From NCBI RefSeq assembly GCF_030116705.1, contig NZ_JAOTIK010000001.1, forward strand, positions 3,429,001 through 3,493,000: a DNA stretch of 64,000 bases, in the 5' to 3' direction. This document shows positions 41,991-51,541 of the stretch, one piece after another; positions within the stretch are counted from its first letter, which is position 1; each line of letters opens with the position of its first letter. The translations under genes and the position numbers were made by a program. Below the pieces are notes generated by a model. That model was given only the letters and a program-made list of their open reading frames with translations. It ran no database searches and was not told the origin of the DNA. Source of the DNA: Streptomyces sp. ML-6 (GTDB lineage: Bacteria > Actinomycetota > Actinomycetes > Streptomycetales > Streptomycetaceae).

Positions 41991-42496
41991 TGGCTGGCAG
42001 CGTTCAGATCCTGGGAACGGGGCAGCTGATCGAGCTGTCGCGCCGGATGCGGGCGGCGGGCGGTGCCCGGCTGCGGCAGAACACCTCCCGCCGTATCCGG
42101 CGCGCGGCCGAGCCCCTGCACCGGGACCTGCAACAGGCGATCCGGAACGTGCAGCTGCCCGGACCGGGCCGCAGCACCCGGGGCGGCCCGTCGCCGACCA
42201 CACGCCCGCTGCGGGCGACGCTCGCGCGCGGAGTACGGATCAGCGTCCGCCAGGGCGCCAGTCCGGGCGCACGGGTGTGGATGGACCGGACCCGGCTGCC
42301 GGCCGACCTGCGGAACATGCCGTGGGTCATCGAGAACGGCCGAGTGCGGCACCCGGTGTTCGGGAACCGGCGCCGATGGGCGACTCAGTGGGCGCGGCCG
42401 ACCGGATGGTGGTCGCGCACCGTGCAGGCAGGAACCCCGCGGATGCGGGCCGAGATCGAAAGAGTCCTGCGCGACGTACGCAGAGACCTGGAATAG
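41990..42496 (+). CDS. Basic tail/neck protein (HK97 gp10-like)
   Basis: A 168-aa strongly basic protein from ATG 41990. QLIELSRRMRAAGGARLRQN and the central GARVWMDRTRLPADLRNMPW followed by a conserved-looking HPVFGNRRRWATQWARPTGW resemble the HK97 gp10-like family, usually located before the tail tube. Here it follows the tube gene, an unusual order. Function as a neck or tail-completion protein is inferred. Confidence 0.6.
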   Translation: MAGSVQILGTGQLIELSRRMRAAGGARLRQNTSRRIRRAAEPLHRDLQQAIRNVQLPGPGRSTRGGPSPTTRPLRATLARGVRISVRQGASPGARVWMDRTRLPADLRNMPWVIENGRVRHPVFGNRRRWATQWARPTGWWSRTVQAGTPRMRAEIERVLRDVRRDLE

Positions 42497-42508
42497 GAGA
42501 GCACCACC

Positions 42509-42955
42509 GTGATCGTTTCGTACACGCAGGACGACGGCACCGTAGAGCGGGTGTCGACGGATGACCTGTCCGCGATCGAGGCCGCCGCCATCGAGGAAGC
42601 GATGGACGGCACTCAGTGGCGGCGGGTCGAAGACCTGCTGCGCGCGCAGGACCCCACCGCAATGCGCGCGGTCCTGTGGGCGCACCGGCGCCGGGAACAG
42701 AAGGACCTGGAGTTCGCCACGTTCGACGTGCCGGGGTGGCGGCGGCGGCTGAGCGCGCGCATCGAGCGGGCCGAGATCGACGAAGTCCTGTCCAACATCC
42801 TCGCCGAAGCTCTGGCCAAGTCCGAAGACGCCGCGATCGACTCGGTGGTGCCGCACCTGCGGAAGCTGGCGGCCGACCGGGCCGACGTCGACCGGGCCCT
42901 GAACGATCTGGGAAAAGGCCACCTGGTGCAGGGCCTGACGGAATCCGGGGACTGA
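42509..42955 (+). CDS. Tail assembly chaperone (G-like product)
   Basis: A 148-aa acidic helical protein from GTG 42509. It occupies the slot upstream of the tape measure where siphophages encode a chaperone expressed in two forms. Codons near the end contain the slippery heptamer GGGAAAA (42910-42916) in the correct X XXY YYZ frame. About 136 residues are shared with the frameshifted form. Confidence 0.85.
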   Translation: MIVSYTQDDGTVERVSTDDLSAIEAAAIEEAMDGTQWRRVEDLLRAQDPTAMRAVLWAHRRREQKDLEFATFDVPGWRRRLSARIERAEIDEVLSNILAEALAKSEDAAIDSVVPHLRKLAADRADVDRALNDLGKGHLVQGLTESGD

Positions 42956-43086
42956 TCACGGAGTACCGGTGGCTCCTCGCGCACTACCTGCACATCCGCC
43001 CGTGGGAAATCCGCCACCTGTCGCCTGGCGAGCTGCATTCGGCGGTCGCGTGGCTCGACCAGCACATCCGGTCGGCTACCCAGTAG
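42509..43086 (+). CDS. Tail assembly chaperone, -1 frameshift product (G-T-like)
   Basis: Translation slipping back one base at 42910-42916 joins the first 136 codons to a 56-codon extension ending at TAG 43084, giving 192 aa. The extension begins RPPGAGPDGIRGLITEYRWL and includes HYLHIRPWEIRHLSPGELHS, a segment typical of the T-part of actinophage chaperones. It has no start of its own. Coordinates span the combined product; the real reading switches frame at the slip site. Confidence 0.8.
42910..42916 (+). promoter_or_regulatory. Programmed -1 frameshift slippery site GGGAAAA
   Basis: Zero-frame reading is CTG GGA AAA GGC, so the heptamer sits as G GGA AAA, the classical slippery arrangement used for tail chaperones. 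It lies 39 bases before the zero-frame stop. The downstream GC-rich segment could form a stimulatory structure. Confidence 0.85.
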
Positions 43087-43110
43087 CACCAGACGATAGG
43101 GGGTGGACCG

Positions 43111-45906
43111 GTGGCGGAGCGTCTTACCTTCACCCTGACCGGCCGCGACGAACTGTCCCGCGTCCTGAACGGCACTGCCGACAGCGCGGACCGGCTGCGG
43201 CTGCGGCTGTCCGGGATCACCGCCGACTCCGACGGGCAGCTGCGGGACCTGCGCGGGCGGTTCCTCGGCGCGGACGATGCGGCCCGCCGCCTCACCGACT
43301 CGTCGCACGGCACGCGTGACTCGCTCGCCAACATGTCCGACGCCGCGGGCAAGCTGGGCGAGGCGCTGAAAGCCAATCTCATCAGCCTCGCCCCGGCAGC
43401 CATTCCCGCCGCGGCAGGGCTGGCCGGATCGGCTGCGGCGGTCGCCGCCCAGTTCGGTGCGGTCGCCGTGGCCGCAGGCGTCTACGCGCTCGCTCTCGGT
43501 CCGCAGATCAGCGCGATCGGCGAGGCCGCCGAGGCGGAGAAGAAGTGGCAGGACGCGGTCGCCGAGTCGGGGGCCGCGTCACAAGAAGCCGTGAAAGCGC
43601 AGGTGGCCTACCAAAAGCAACTGGCCAAACTGCCGCCTGAGACGCAGCAGGCCGCCGCCGCGGTCGGCCTGCTGAAGGACGCCTACCAGGACTGGTCGGA
43701 CAGTCTCGCCGGTGACGTCATGGGGCCCTTCAACAAGGGCATCGCCGTCGCCAACGCGCTGCTTCCCCGTACAACCGGCCTGGTCAAGGGAAGCTCTGCC
43801 CAGTTCGACCGGCTGATCACGATGGTGGGCGGCGCCATCAGCACCCCGGGGTTCGACGCCCTGAACCAGCGCTTCACCAACTTCACCGAACGGACCCTGC
43901 GGAAGGGAATCGACGGCCTGACGCTCTTCTTCGCCCGGCTGCAAGCAGGCGAGGTCGACGGCGGCCCCCTCGCCCAGTTCTTCGACTACGCCCAGTCGGC
44001 CGGCCCGGTGGTATGGGACACCCTGGAAAACGTCGCCGAGGCACTGGCCCACATCCTTGAGGCCGGGTCCGGTGTGGGCATCGGCATGCTGGAAGTCATC
44101 AACGTCCTGTCGGGCGTCGTGGCCGCGGTGCCGCCCGACGCGATCGCGACGCTGCTGCAACTGGCCATCGCCATCAAGGCCGTGCGCCTGGCGGCGGCGG
44201 CCGGGGCCGCGGCGCAGGCCGGGCTGATGGTCATGGGCACACAGATCATGGCCATGCGCACGGCGGCGGCCGGAGCGCCCGGTGCGATCGGTGGGGTGAC
44301 CGCAGCGATCAGCGGTCTGTCCCGCGGCGCGAAGCTGGCGATGGCCGGCACCGGTATCGGGCTGCTGCTGATCGGGCTCGACGCGATCGGCTCGAAGAGC
44401 AGGCACACCCCGCCGGACGTCGACAAGCTCAGCACGTCACTGGCCACGCTCGGCCGTACGGGCGCCGTCTCCGGTGAAGCGCTCCAGGCGTGGGGCAAAG
44501 ACCTCGCCGGTCTGACCGAGGCGATGCAGCTGGCCATCGATCCCACGGGGTGGGACCAGGTCCAGCAGTCGCTGACGTCACTGATCGGCATGGACTCCAC
44601 GCCGGTGAAGAACGCGAAGGAGGACGTCCAGGCCCTGGATGAAGCTCTGGCCGGCATGGTGTCCGGCGGGAAGGCCGACTTGGCCGCCGCCGCCCTGGAC
44701 CGCATCGTCGCGGGCATGAAAGAACAGGGTCTCTCCAGCAAGGAGATCACCGCCCAGCTCGACGACTACCAGAACGCGTTGAAGGGCCAGGCGCTGGAAC
44801 AGCAGCTGGCCGCCGAGTCCATGGGCCTGTTCGGCCGCCAGGCGCAGGAGGTACAGGCGAGGCTCGACGCGCAGAAGTCCAGCGCCGACGGGCTGAGGCA
44901 GAGCATCCAGGCCCTGAACGACGTGAACCGTCAGGGTCTGTCCGGGATGATCGGGTTCGAGGCCGCGCTCGACGCCGCGACCAAGGCCGCGAAGGAGAAC
45001 GCGGGTGTGCTCACCATGCAGGGCGGGCAGCTCGTTCTCAACACGGAGAAACAGCGCGCCGCCGCAACCGCGTTGAACGACTTGGCGGCGAAGACCGACG
45101 CGGCGACCGGGGCTGCCCGCGAGTCGGGCGCGTCCTGGTCCGAGGTGTCCGGCATCTACGAGCGCGGCCGGCAGCAACTCATCCGGAACGCCGACCAGAT
45201 GGGCCTCAACCGGGACCAGGCCAAGGCCCTTGCCGACCAGATCCTCGCCACCCCGAACAAGACCGCGTTTCTGCGGGGCGACATCAAGGACTTGGAGCAG
45301 AAGATCGCCGACGCCAAGGAGCGGTTGCGGAAGGCGCCGAGCGAGAAGAAGGCCCACATCCGCGGTGAGATCCGGGACCTACAGCGCAAGCTCAGCATTG
45401 CGCAGGCGGACATCAATGGCCTGCACGGCAAGACCGTCACGGTCTCCGTCCGGACCGCCGGTTTCGCCGCCGCGCAGGCCGCGATTCTTGCGCTGGGCGG
45501 TCTGCCCGCGCAGGCCCGCGCGGACGGCGGCCTGATCCGCCGGGCAGCAGGCGGCCCCATCCCCGGGTACCCGGGCGGTGGTCTGCTGCACGGGCCGGGT
45601 ACCACGACGTCCGACAGCATCCTGCTGTGGGGCTCGACCGGCGAATACATGATCAAGGCCAGCTCCGTGCAGAAGTACGGCACCAAGTTCATGGACGCCC
45701 TCAACGAGGGCCGGTTGCCGGTGGGCCGGGGCGCGCCGTCGCCCGGCCGCCCGGCAGCCGTGCCGGCACCGGCACCCGGCACGGGCAGCGACCGGCAGGC
45801 GGTGACGTACAACGTCTACCCCCGGCAGTCGGTAATCAACGTGGATGACCTGCGGCTGATTCAGCGGCAGGAAGAAGCGCGGCAGCGCGTGGGGAGGCCC
45901 CGATAA
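43111..45906 (+). CDS. Tape measure protein
   Basis: A 931-aa protein from GTG 43111. The N-terminal part is charged helix; residues about 90-430 contain several hydrophobic helices (SLAPAAIPAAAGLAGSAAAV; VAVAAGVYALALGPQISAIG). Then follow coiled-coil repeats (QKIADAKERLRKAPSEKKAH) and a Gly-rich C-terminus (GGLIRRAAGGPIPGYPGGGL). This is the usual siphophage tape measure layout. At about 1.5 angstrom per residue it implies a tail near 140 nm. Confidence 0.93.
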   Translation: MAERLTFTLTGRDELSRVLNGTADSADRLRLRLSGITADSDGQLRDLRGRFLGADDAARRLTDSSHGTRDSLANMSDAAGKLGEALKANLISLAPAAIPAAAGLAGSAAAVAAQFGAVAVAAGVYALALGPQISAIGEAAEAEKKWQDAVAESGAASQEAVKAQVAYQKQLAKLPPETQQAAAAVGLLKDAYQDWSDSLAGDVMGPFNKGIAVANALLPRTTGLVKGSSAQFDRLITMVGGAISTPGFDALNQRFTNFTERTLRKGIDGLTLFFARLQAGEVDGGPLAQFFDYAQSAGPVVWDTLENVAEALAHILEAGSGVGIGMLEVINVLSGVVAAVPPDAIATLLQLAIAIKAVRLAAAAGAAAQAGLMVMGTQIMAMRTAAAGAPGAIGGVTAAISGLSRGAKLAMAGTGIGLLLIGLDAIGSKSRHTPPDVDKLSTSLATLGRTGAVSGEALQAWGKDLAGLTEAMQLAIDPTGWDQVQQSLTSLIGMDSTPVKNAKEDVQALDEALAGMVSGGKADLAAAALDRIVAGMKEQGLSSKEITAQLDDYQNALKGQALEQQLAAESMGLFGRQAQEVQARLDAQKSSADGLRQSIQALNDVNRQGLSGMIGFEAALDAATKAAKENAGVLTMQGGQLVLNTEKQRAAATALNDLAAKTDAATGAARESGASWSEVSGIYERGRQQLIRNADQMGLNRDQAKALADQILATPNKTAFLRGDIKDLEQKIADAKERLRKAPSEKKAHIRGEIRDLQRKLSIAQADINGLHGKTVTVSVRTAGFAAAQAAILALGGLPAQARADGGLIRRAAGGPIPGYPGGGLLHGPGTTTSDSILLWGSTGEYMIKASSVQKYGTKFMDALNEGRLPVGRGAPSPGRPAAVPAPAPGTGSDRQAVTYNVYPRQSVINVDDLRLIQRQEEARQRVGRPR

Positions 45907-46863
45907 ATGCCCCTGATCGCAGCGCCGGTAGAGGGACCGGGGGGACCGGAGACACCACCCCCGGTAGAGATTCCGGAGGTCGGCTATGCGTCGATTACGT
46001 ACATCGATCCGGTGGGCGGCCGGTGGCCGATGACGGACGTGTCGGCCGACTGGTACGCCCTGGCCGACGGGGTGTCCGGTATGGGTGCGGCGCCGTACAC
46101 GCTGACGTCGGACCCGCACCCGCGGGGCGGCGCCCGGCTGCGGCATGCCCAGCCGCAGCCCCGCACGATCGTGTGGCCGGTGCTCGTAAAGGGCGCCGAC
46201 CACAGCCGGTTCACTACGAACTGGCGGCGGTTGGCGCGGGCGTTCACCAGGACGTTGAGGGACGGGCCCGGCACGCTGGAGATCACCCGGCCGTCCGGGT
46301 CGACGCGGCGCATCGCCGTGTACTACTCGGACGGGTGGGACGGGCGCGGCCAGCATGCCACCGGCATCACCTGGGACAGTGCGGTAGTCACCCTGTGGTG
46401 TGAGGACCCGTATTGGGCTGACGCGGTGCCGGTGGTGGTGCACCGCGAGACCGGCGCGCAGGTCGATTTCCTGGTGCCGTACCCGTCGCTGTCGTCCGGT
46501 CAGGTGCTCGGCGCCAGCGCGGTGACGAATCCGGGCGATGTCGAGGTATGGCCGACGTGGGTCATCACGGGCCCCGCGTCGGTCATCACGTTCACCCGGG
46601 AGGACACCAACGAGTCCTTCACCCTGGACATGGCCGACACCGTGCATGGCCCGCTCCTCGCGGGCGAGACCGTGACCGTCTCGACCGACCCGCCCCGTGT
46701 CCGCTCCGACACCGGCGAAAACCTGATCGGCGGCCTCAACTGGCCGACCGCGGTCCTGTGGGCCCTGCCGCCGGGCGAGACCCCGGTCGTGTTCCAGCTC
46801 GACGGTGCCGCGGCAGGGTCGGCCGTGGACCTCACCTTTCACCCGAGGTACGAGACCGCATGA
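45907..46863 (+). CDS. Distal tail / phage tail protein
   Basis: A 318-aa protein from ATG 45907, one base after the tape-measure stop. Beta-rich with RTIVWPVLVKGADHSRFTTN, GTLEITRPSGSTRRIAVYYS and LWCEDPYWAD, all matching the siphovirus tail (Dit-like) family. It forms the hub that joins the tail tube to the tip. It overlaps the next gene by ATGA. Confidence 0.85.
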   Translation: MPLIAAPVEGPGGPETPPPVEIPEVGYASITYIDPVGGRWPMTDVSADWYALADGVSGMGAAPYTLTSDPHPRGGARLRHAQPQPRTIVWPVLVKGADHSRFTTNWRRLARAFTRTLRDGPGTLEITRPSGSTRRIAVYYSDGWDGRGQHATGITWDSAVVTLWCEDPYWADAVPVVVHRETGAQVDFLVPYPSLSSGQVLGASAVTNPGDVEVWPTWVITGPASVITFTREDTNESFTLDMADTVHGPLLAGETVTVSTDPPRVRSDTGENLIGGLNWPTAVLWALPPGETPVVFQLDGAAAGSAVDLTFHPRYETA

Positions 46864-48005
46864 TCCACCTCTTGATCACCGACGAGAACCTGACGGTGCA
46901 GGGCGACCCGATCGTAAACTGGACGTCCCTGGACGTCACGCGCCGGTTCAACGAGCCCGGCACCGGCGCGGTGCAGATGCCCGCCACCCCAGAGGTGATG
47001 GCGCAGCTTCAGCCCGGGGCCCGGCTGGTCGTGATCCGGGACGGGCAAATCTGGATGGCCGGCCCGCTGGAGATCCCGACCGACTACTCATGGTCGGTCG
47101 GGGCCGGAGTCGGCACGGTCGAGGTGTCGTTCAGTGACGACCTGGCGCGCCTCGCCGGATACATCACCTGGCCCAACCCGGCCGCGGCCTGGTCGGCGCA
47201 GCCCGCGCACACCCGCAGGGAGTTCCGCAGCACCAACAGCGAGACGGCCGTACGGGCGATCGTGAACGAGACGTGCGGGCCCGGCGCGCGGAGCGAGCGC
47301 CGCATCCCGTCCCTCGCGCTCGCCCCGGCCGCCGGAGCCGGCGTCACCTGGTCGGCCACCACCCGGTTCGAGCCGCTGTTGGAGTTCTGCCGCCGCGTCG
47401 CCGTCTTCGGCGGCCTCGGGTTCCGCACCGTCCAGTCCGGCGGGCAGATCCTGTTCGAGACCTACGCCCCCGCCGACCTCACCCAGGTCGCTCGGTTCTC
47501 GACCGGGCTCGGTAACCTGCGCTCTCTCCAGTACAAGTTGTCGGCGCCGACGGCCACACACGTGCTGGTGGCCGGGACCGAGACCGAGTCGAGCTCGACC
47601 CGCATCTACCTGGAGCGGACCGACCCCGCATCGGCTGCGGCCTGGTGGCGGGTCGAGCAGTATCTCGACGGCGGCGCCGACACTGACGCCGACAGCGAAC
47701 TGTCCGCAGCCGGAGACGCGGAGCTGGCGGAGTCCGGACCGACGGTCGAGCTGGCTACGGTCACCGTCGATACCGAGGATCTGCGGGCCGGGCTCGACTA
47801 CGACCTCGGCGACCGGGTCACGGTCGCTCTGCCGCACGGTCTGGAGGTCACCGACGTGGTGCGCTCCATCCACCTGCAAGCTACGCCTGATTCCGGTGAG
47901 TACGTGTCTGCCGTCATCGGGTCCCCGGCTGCCACGACCGACCCCCAGATGGTGCGCCTGGTGCGCACCCTGACCCGCCGCCTCGGGCGGCTCGAAGCGA
48001 GGTAG
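46860..48005 (+). CDS. Gp37-like tail tip protein
   Basis: A 381-aa protein from ATG 46860. The opening (VNWTSLDVTRRFNEPGTGAV; ARLVVIRDGQIWMAGPLEIP) and the ending DLGDRVTVALPHGLEV resemble the Siphovirus ReqiPepy6 Gp37-like family, a tail-tip (Tal-like) component found after Dit genes in actinophages. No peptidase motif is obvious. It probably contacts the cell surface during infection. Confidence 0.75.
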   Translation: MIHLLITDENLTVQGDPIVNWTSLDVTRRFNEPGTGAVQMPATPEVMAQLQPGARLVVIRDGQIWMAGPLEIPTDYSWSVGAGVGTVEVSFSDDLARLAGYITWPNPAAAWSAQPAHTRREFRSTNSETAVRAIVNETCGPGARSERRIPSLALAPAAGAGVTWSATTRFEPLLEFCRRVAVFGGLGFRTVQSGGQILFETYAPADLTQVARFSTGLGNLRSLQYKLSAPTATHVLVAGTETESSSTRIYLERTDPASAAAWWRVEQYLDGGADTDADSELSAAGDAELAESGPTVELATVTVDTEDLRAGLDYDLGDRVTVALPHGLEVTDVVRSIHLQATPDSGEYVSAVIGSPAATTDPQMVRLVRTLTRRLGRLEAR

Positions 48006-48008
48006 CAG

Positions 48009-48944
48009 ATGGCTCAGGACTCCTGGCCCTCACCGGCCCACAACTCCCGGGCGGTGACCGACGCCGAGTACGAGCAGCTGGCCGCCGCGTTCTCCGGCGA
48101 CGGGGTGTACGGGTCACCGGCCGACGCCGCGGTGGTGACGGCGGGCACGGGGCTGACGGTCACGGTCCGGGCCGGGGTGTACGCCTCGCTGCGCGGGCAC
48201 GCCTGGTCGTCCGGCACCACCGCCGACACCCTCACCATCGCCGCGAACTCGTCCGGCTCGACGCGGGCAGACGCGGTAGTGCTGCGCCTTGACCGCGCCG
48301 ACTGGACCGTACGCGCCGTTGTCAAGCAGGGCACCGGGGCCACGGCCCCGGCGCCCACGCAGAGCGCGGGCCCGACCGGGGTGTGGGAAATCCCGCTCGC
48401 CACGGTCACTGTCGCGAACGGCGCGGGCACCGTGACCGTGTCCCGCGCCGAGCTGTACGTCGGGGCCCGGGTCCGCCCGTCGCTGTCGACCCGCCTCAAC
48501 CCCCGCCCGGCCCGGGGCGAGATGGCCTACGAGACGGACACCGGCCGGGTACGGGTCTGGGACGGGGCGGCCTGGCGCAGCCTCTACGACCGGGCCGACC
48601 CGGTGACCGTCGACTCGGCGCTATCCGCGTGGACGCTCGGCACACAGGCCGTCATCGAAGCCCACTCCGGCAACGTCCACATGCGGCTTGGGTCCTGCAC
48701 TCGGGCGGCCGGCAACTTGGCGGCCGGCGGAGAGAGCCGTCTACCCATGCTCGTGCCGGCCGCGTACCGGCACCCCACCCGTGACCAATACGGGATCGTC
48801 TACATCACCGGCTCACAGATCGGGAGAGTCACCATCTACTCGAAGGCCAGCGATCGACCGGGGCAGGTGTGGCTGTCCCAGCACCCCGGCGTCAGCACCG
48901 GTCAGAACGTGCTTGGCTCCACAGTGAGTTGGGTGGTGAGCTGA
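48009..48944 (+). CDS. Minor tail / baseplate protein
   Basis: A 311-aa beta-rich protein from ATG 48009. The N-terminal half (AVVTAGTGLTVTVRAGVYAS; TRADAVVLRLDRADWTVRAV) resembles the repeat-poor upper baseplate proteins of actinophages. GEMAYETDTGRVRVWDGAAW is a tail-fibre-like motif. The C-terminal part may be the receptor-proximal domain. Exact role unknown. Confidence 0.65.
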   Translation: MAQDSWPSPAHNSRAVTDAEYEQLAAAFSGDGVYGSPADAAVVTAGTGLTVTVRAGVYASLRGHAWSSGTTADTLTIAANSSGSTRADAVVLRLDRADWTVRAVVKQGTGATAPAPTQSAGPTGVWEIPLATVTVANGAGTVTVSRAELYVGARVRPSLSTRLNPRPARGEMAYETDTGRVRVWDGAAWRSLYDRADPVTVDSALSAWTLGTQAVIEAHSGNVHMRLGSCTRAAGNLAAGGESRLPMLVPAAYRHPTRDQYGIVYITGSQIGRVTIYSKASDRPGQVWLSQHPGVSTGQNVLGSTVSWVVS

Positions 48945-48945
48945 C

Positions 48946-50340
48946 GTGGCAAGGTTCGACTTCGGCCGAGGTGTCGCCGATTTCGTGGTGGCCCCGGCGG
49001 ACGGCATCTGGATGGTGGCCCCGAACACCACGGTCACATTCTGGACCGCCCCGGTCGACGGCACCCAGTACACCGATCTGCTCGACCTCGGCGGCACACC
49101 GGTCACCTCGGTCACCAGCGACGACATGGGCCAACTTCCCGGATTCCAGGGCCCCGACGACGTTTTCGGAATGTGGGCGGATGCCGGGGGCGGACGCCGC
49201 GCCTGGCTGTACGCACACAGCGGCGGCAAGGGCGAGCCCGGCGACCCGGGCGCGCACTGGCATTTCGGTGCGGGCTCGCCCGAGGACGCCACCGGGATCA
49301 CGCCGGTGGCGGGCGACATCTACCTGAACACGACCACTGGTGACCTGTTCTCCTACGACGGCACGGCGTGGGCGCTGAAGGCAAACATCCGCGGCCCCGC
49401 CGGAACGGGCGGATGGCCGACGGTGGGCACCCTGACCGGGGTATGGACCATCATCCGGGGCGGCGGTACGAACCCCCCGCTGACCGTCTACGGGGCGCCG
49501 TCGGGCGGATCCCGGTTCTCGGTGCTGCCGAGCGGCAGCATCTACAGCGACGCCACCGCGAACACCGTCTACAACCTCGGCATCGGCCCCACCAGTGCCC
49601 CGTTCGGCGGCGGCACGTACGTGCTCGGCATGCAGAACGCCGCCACCGTGCCCACGACCACACCGGCCTCCGGCGTCGTCGCCTACTCGCAGGCCGGACG
49701 GCTCCGCGTTCTCCAGAGCGACGGCCGGACCGTCACCGTGGGCAGCGCCCCACAGAACACCTGGACCCCGCAGAGCCTCGGGTTTCAGGCGTGGACCTGC
49801 GACCCGTACACCGTCGCGAACCCGACCACGAAGTACCTGACTTTGCAACGGCTCTACGTGTGCGGCATCAACATCACCGAACCGACCGACGTCAACTCGG
49901 TAGTGATGTTCGCGCGCGGGTACGGCGGCGTCCCGTCGGCCCGGTTCGCGGCCGGCATCTACCGCGAGGACGGCAGCAACGTCACCGCAACCACGGCCCC
50001 CGTGGCGCTCGCCGCGGCCGGGCAGACGGCGGGCAGTCCGCCGCAGATGATCAGCAGCCACATCGGCGCCACGGCCATCCCGATGCCGTCGACCGTCACC
50101 CTGGCCCCCGGCCGGTACTGGATCACGTGGGTACTCACCACCGGCAGTACGAGCGATTACGCGTTCTTCCACGTGCAGAACGAATCGCCGGTGGCGCCCG
50201 CGAACTTCTTCCTGGGCACCCCGTTCGCCAGGGCCTGGTACCTCGCGGGGCAAACCACCACCCCGCCCACGCTCAACCAGTCCGCCGCCGGAGTCCTCAC
50301 CGACCACGACGTGCCGGTCATGGCCCTGGCCCTGGTCTGA
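48946..50340 (+). CDS. Tail fibre / receptor-binding candidate
   Basis: A 464-aa protein from GTG 48946. It has an N-terminal attachment-like domain, a short collagen-like GKGEPGDPGAHWHFG stretch, the fibre motif GDIYLNTTTGDLFSYDGTAW, and a C-terminal beta-rich domain ending in DVPVMALALV. This order (tail-binding part, collagen-like hinge, head domain) fits a receptor-binding fibre. It is the last tail gene before the endolysin. Confidence 0.65.
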   Translation: MARFDFGRGVADFVVAPADGIWMVAPNTTVTFWTAPVDGTQYTDLLDLGGTPVTSVTSDDMGQLPGFQGPDDVFGMWADAGGGRRAWLYAHSGGKGEPGDPGAHWHFGAGSPEDATGITPVAGDIYLNTTTGDLFSYDGTAWALKANIRGPAGTGGWPTVGTLTGVWTIIRGGGTNPPLTVYGAPSGGSRFSVLPSGSIYSDATANTVYNLGIGPTSAPFGGGTYVLGMQNAATVPTTTPASGVVAYSQAGRLRVLQSDGRTVTVGSAPQNTWTPQSLGFQAWTCDPYTVANPTTKYLTLQRLYVCGINITEPTDVNSVVMFARGYGGVPSARFAAGIYREDGSNVTATTAPVALAAAGQTAGSPPQMISSHIGATAIPMPSTVTLAPGRYWITWVLTTGSTSDYAFFHVQNESPVAPANFFLGTPFARAWYLAGQTTTPPTLNQSAAGVLTDHDVPVMALALV

Positions 50341-50402
50341 CCCGCCCCTCACCCCTCAGCCCCGCGCCGCCCGGCCGGGGCTCTTCCACGTCTGGAGACC
50401 AT

Positions 50403-51305
50403 ATGGCCACCCCCCTCACCGCAGCCGCTGTCCTCGCGGCCCTCCGCGCGGAGGGTGTACGCGTCGTCGAAGTCGGCAACTGGCGCACCCACAACCGCAA
50501 CCAGAAGGGTGCGTGGGGGCCGGTCAACGGCAGCATCGTCCACCACACCGTCACCAAGGGCACCGCGTCCACCGTCGCCATGGTCCGCGACGGCTACTCA
50601 GGCCTGCCCGGCCCGCTGTGCCACGGGATGATCGCGAAGGACGGCCGGGTGCACATGGTCGGCTGGGGCCGCGCCAACCACGCCGGCGGCGGCGACCCGC
50701 GGGTCCTGGACCAGGTCATCGCCGAGTCCTACGGCACACGCCCGACCCCGCCCACGAAGGGCAACGCGAACGGGGTCGACGGCAACGCCCGGTTCTACGG
50801 CTGGGAGTGCGAGAACCTCGGCGACGGCAAGGACCCCTGGCCCAAGGCGCAGTACGAGGCGATCGTCCGGGTGCAGGCCGCGTTGTGCCGGGCGCACGGC
50901 TGGTCGGCGAAGTCCGTGATCGGCCACCTGGAGTGGTCGAGCGACAAGGTCGACCCCCGCGGGTTCTCGATGGCCGATTTGCGCGCCGACGTGGCCGAGC
51001 GGCTGAAGCACCCCGCCGGGTGGTCGCCCACCCCCACCACCCCCACCACCCCCACCACGCCGAGCACGGAAGAGGACCCCATGGCAGGCCTGACCCGAGA
51101 GCAGATCTACGACGCCGTGTGGCGTACCGACCGGATGACCCCGCCGGAAGGACGCGCCACAAAGGACAACCCCACCTGGGCGGCCGAGTCCGTGCTCCGT
51201 GACGCGGCCTCCTACGCCATCCGGGCCGAGGCCGCCGCCGTGCGGGTCGAAGCTGCCGCCGCCCGTATCGAGCGGGCTCTCGGCACCGTCACGCGGGGGC
51301 GGTGA
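50403..51305 (+). CDS. Endolysin, N-acetylmuramoyl-L-alanine amidase
   Basis: A 300-aa protein from ATG 50403 with CTGGAGACC upstream. Residues about 40-200 are an amidase-2 domain: SIVHHTVTKG with zinc-ligand His, FYGWECENLG, and GHLEWSSDKVDPRGF with the second His and Asp. A PTTPTTPTTPS linker leads to a short helical tail, probably cell-wall or oligomer related. It cleaves peptidoglycan at lysis. Confidence 0.92.
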   Translation: MATPLTAAAVLAALRAEGVRVVEVGNWRTHNRNQKGAWGPVNGSIVHHTVTKGTASTVAMVRDGYSGLPGPLCHGMIAKDGRVHMVGWGRANHAGGGDPRVLDQVIAESYGTRPTPPTKGNANGVDGNARFYGWECENLGDGKDPWPKAQYEAIVRVQAALCRAHGWSAKSVIGHLEWSSDKVDPRGFSMADLRADVAERLKHPAGWSPTPTTPTTPTTPSTEEDPMAGLTREQIYDAVWRTDRMTPPEGRATKDNPTWAAESVLRDAASYAIRAEAAAVRVEAAAARIERALGTVTRGR

Positions 51306-51541
51306 CTACGGTGACCCCGACCACCAAGCGCGCCATCCGTACCGCCATTCAGGCCGCTGTCGGTCTGGCCGCCGCGCTCCCCGCGATCGTCGCCGCGACC
51401 GGTGTGCCCGAGTCCCTGCCGTGGGTCGCGGGTGCGCTCGCTATCGCGGCCGGCATCTCCCGCGTGATGGCGCTCCCGGTCGTCGAGCAATGGCTCGACC
51501 TGCTCGGCATCGGCCTGCACGCAGAGGAGGGCCGCGAGTGA
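51302..51541 (+). CDS. Holin
   Basis: A 79-aa protein from GTG 51302 overlapping the endolysin stop. Hydrophobic segments AIQAAVGLAAALPAIVAATG and WVAGALAIAAGISRVMAL are separated by a short turn, with charged ends. Size and position directly after the endolysin fit a two-helix holin. Confidence 0.8.
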   Translation: MTTVTPTTKRAIRTAIQAAVGLAAALPAIVAATGVPESLPWVAGALAIAAGISRVMALPVVEQWLDLLGIGLHAEEGRE

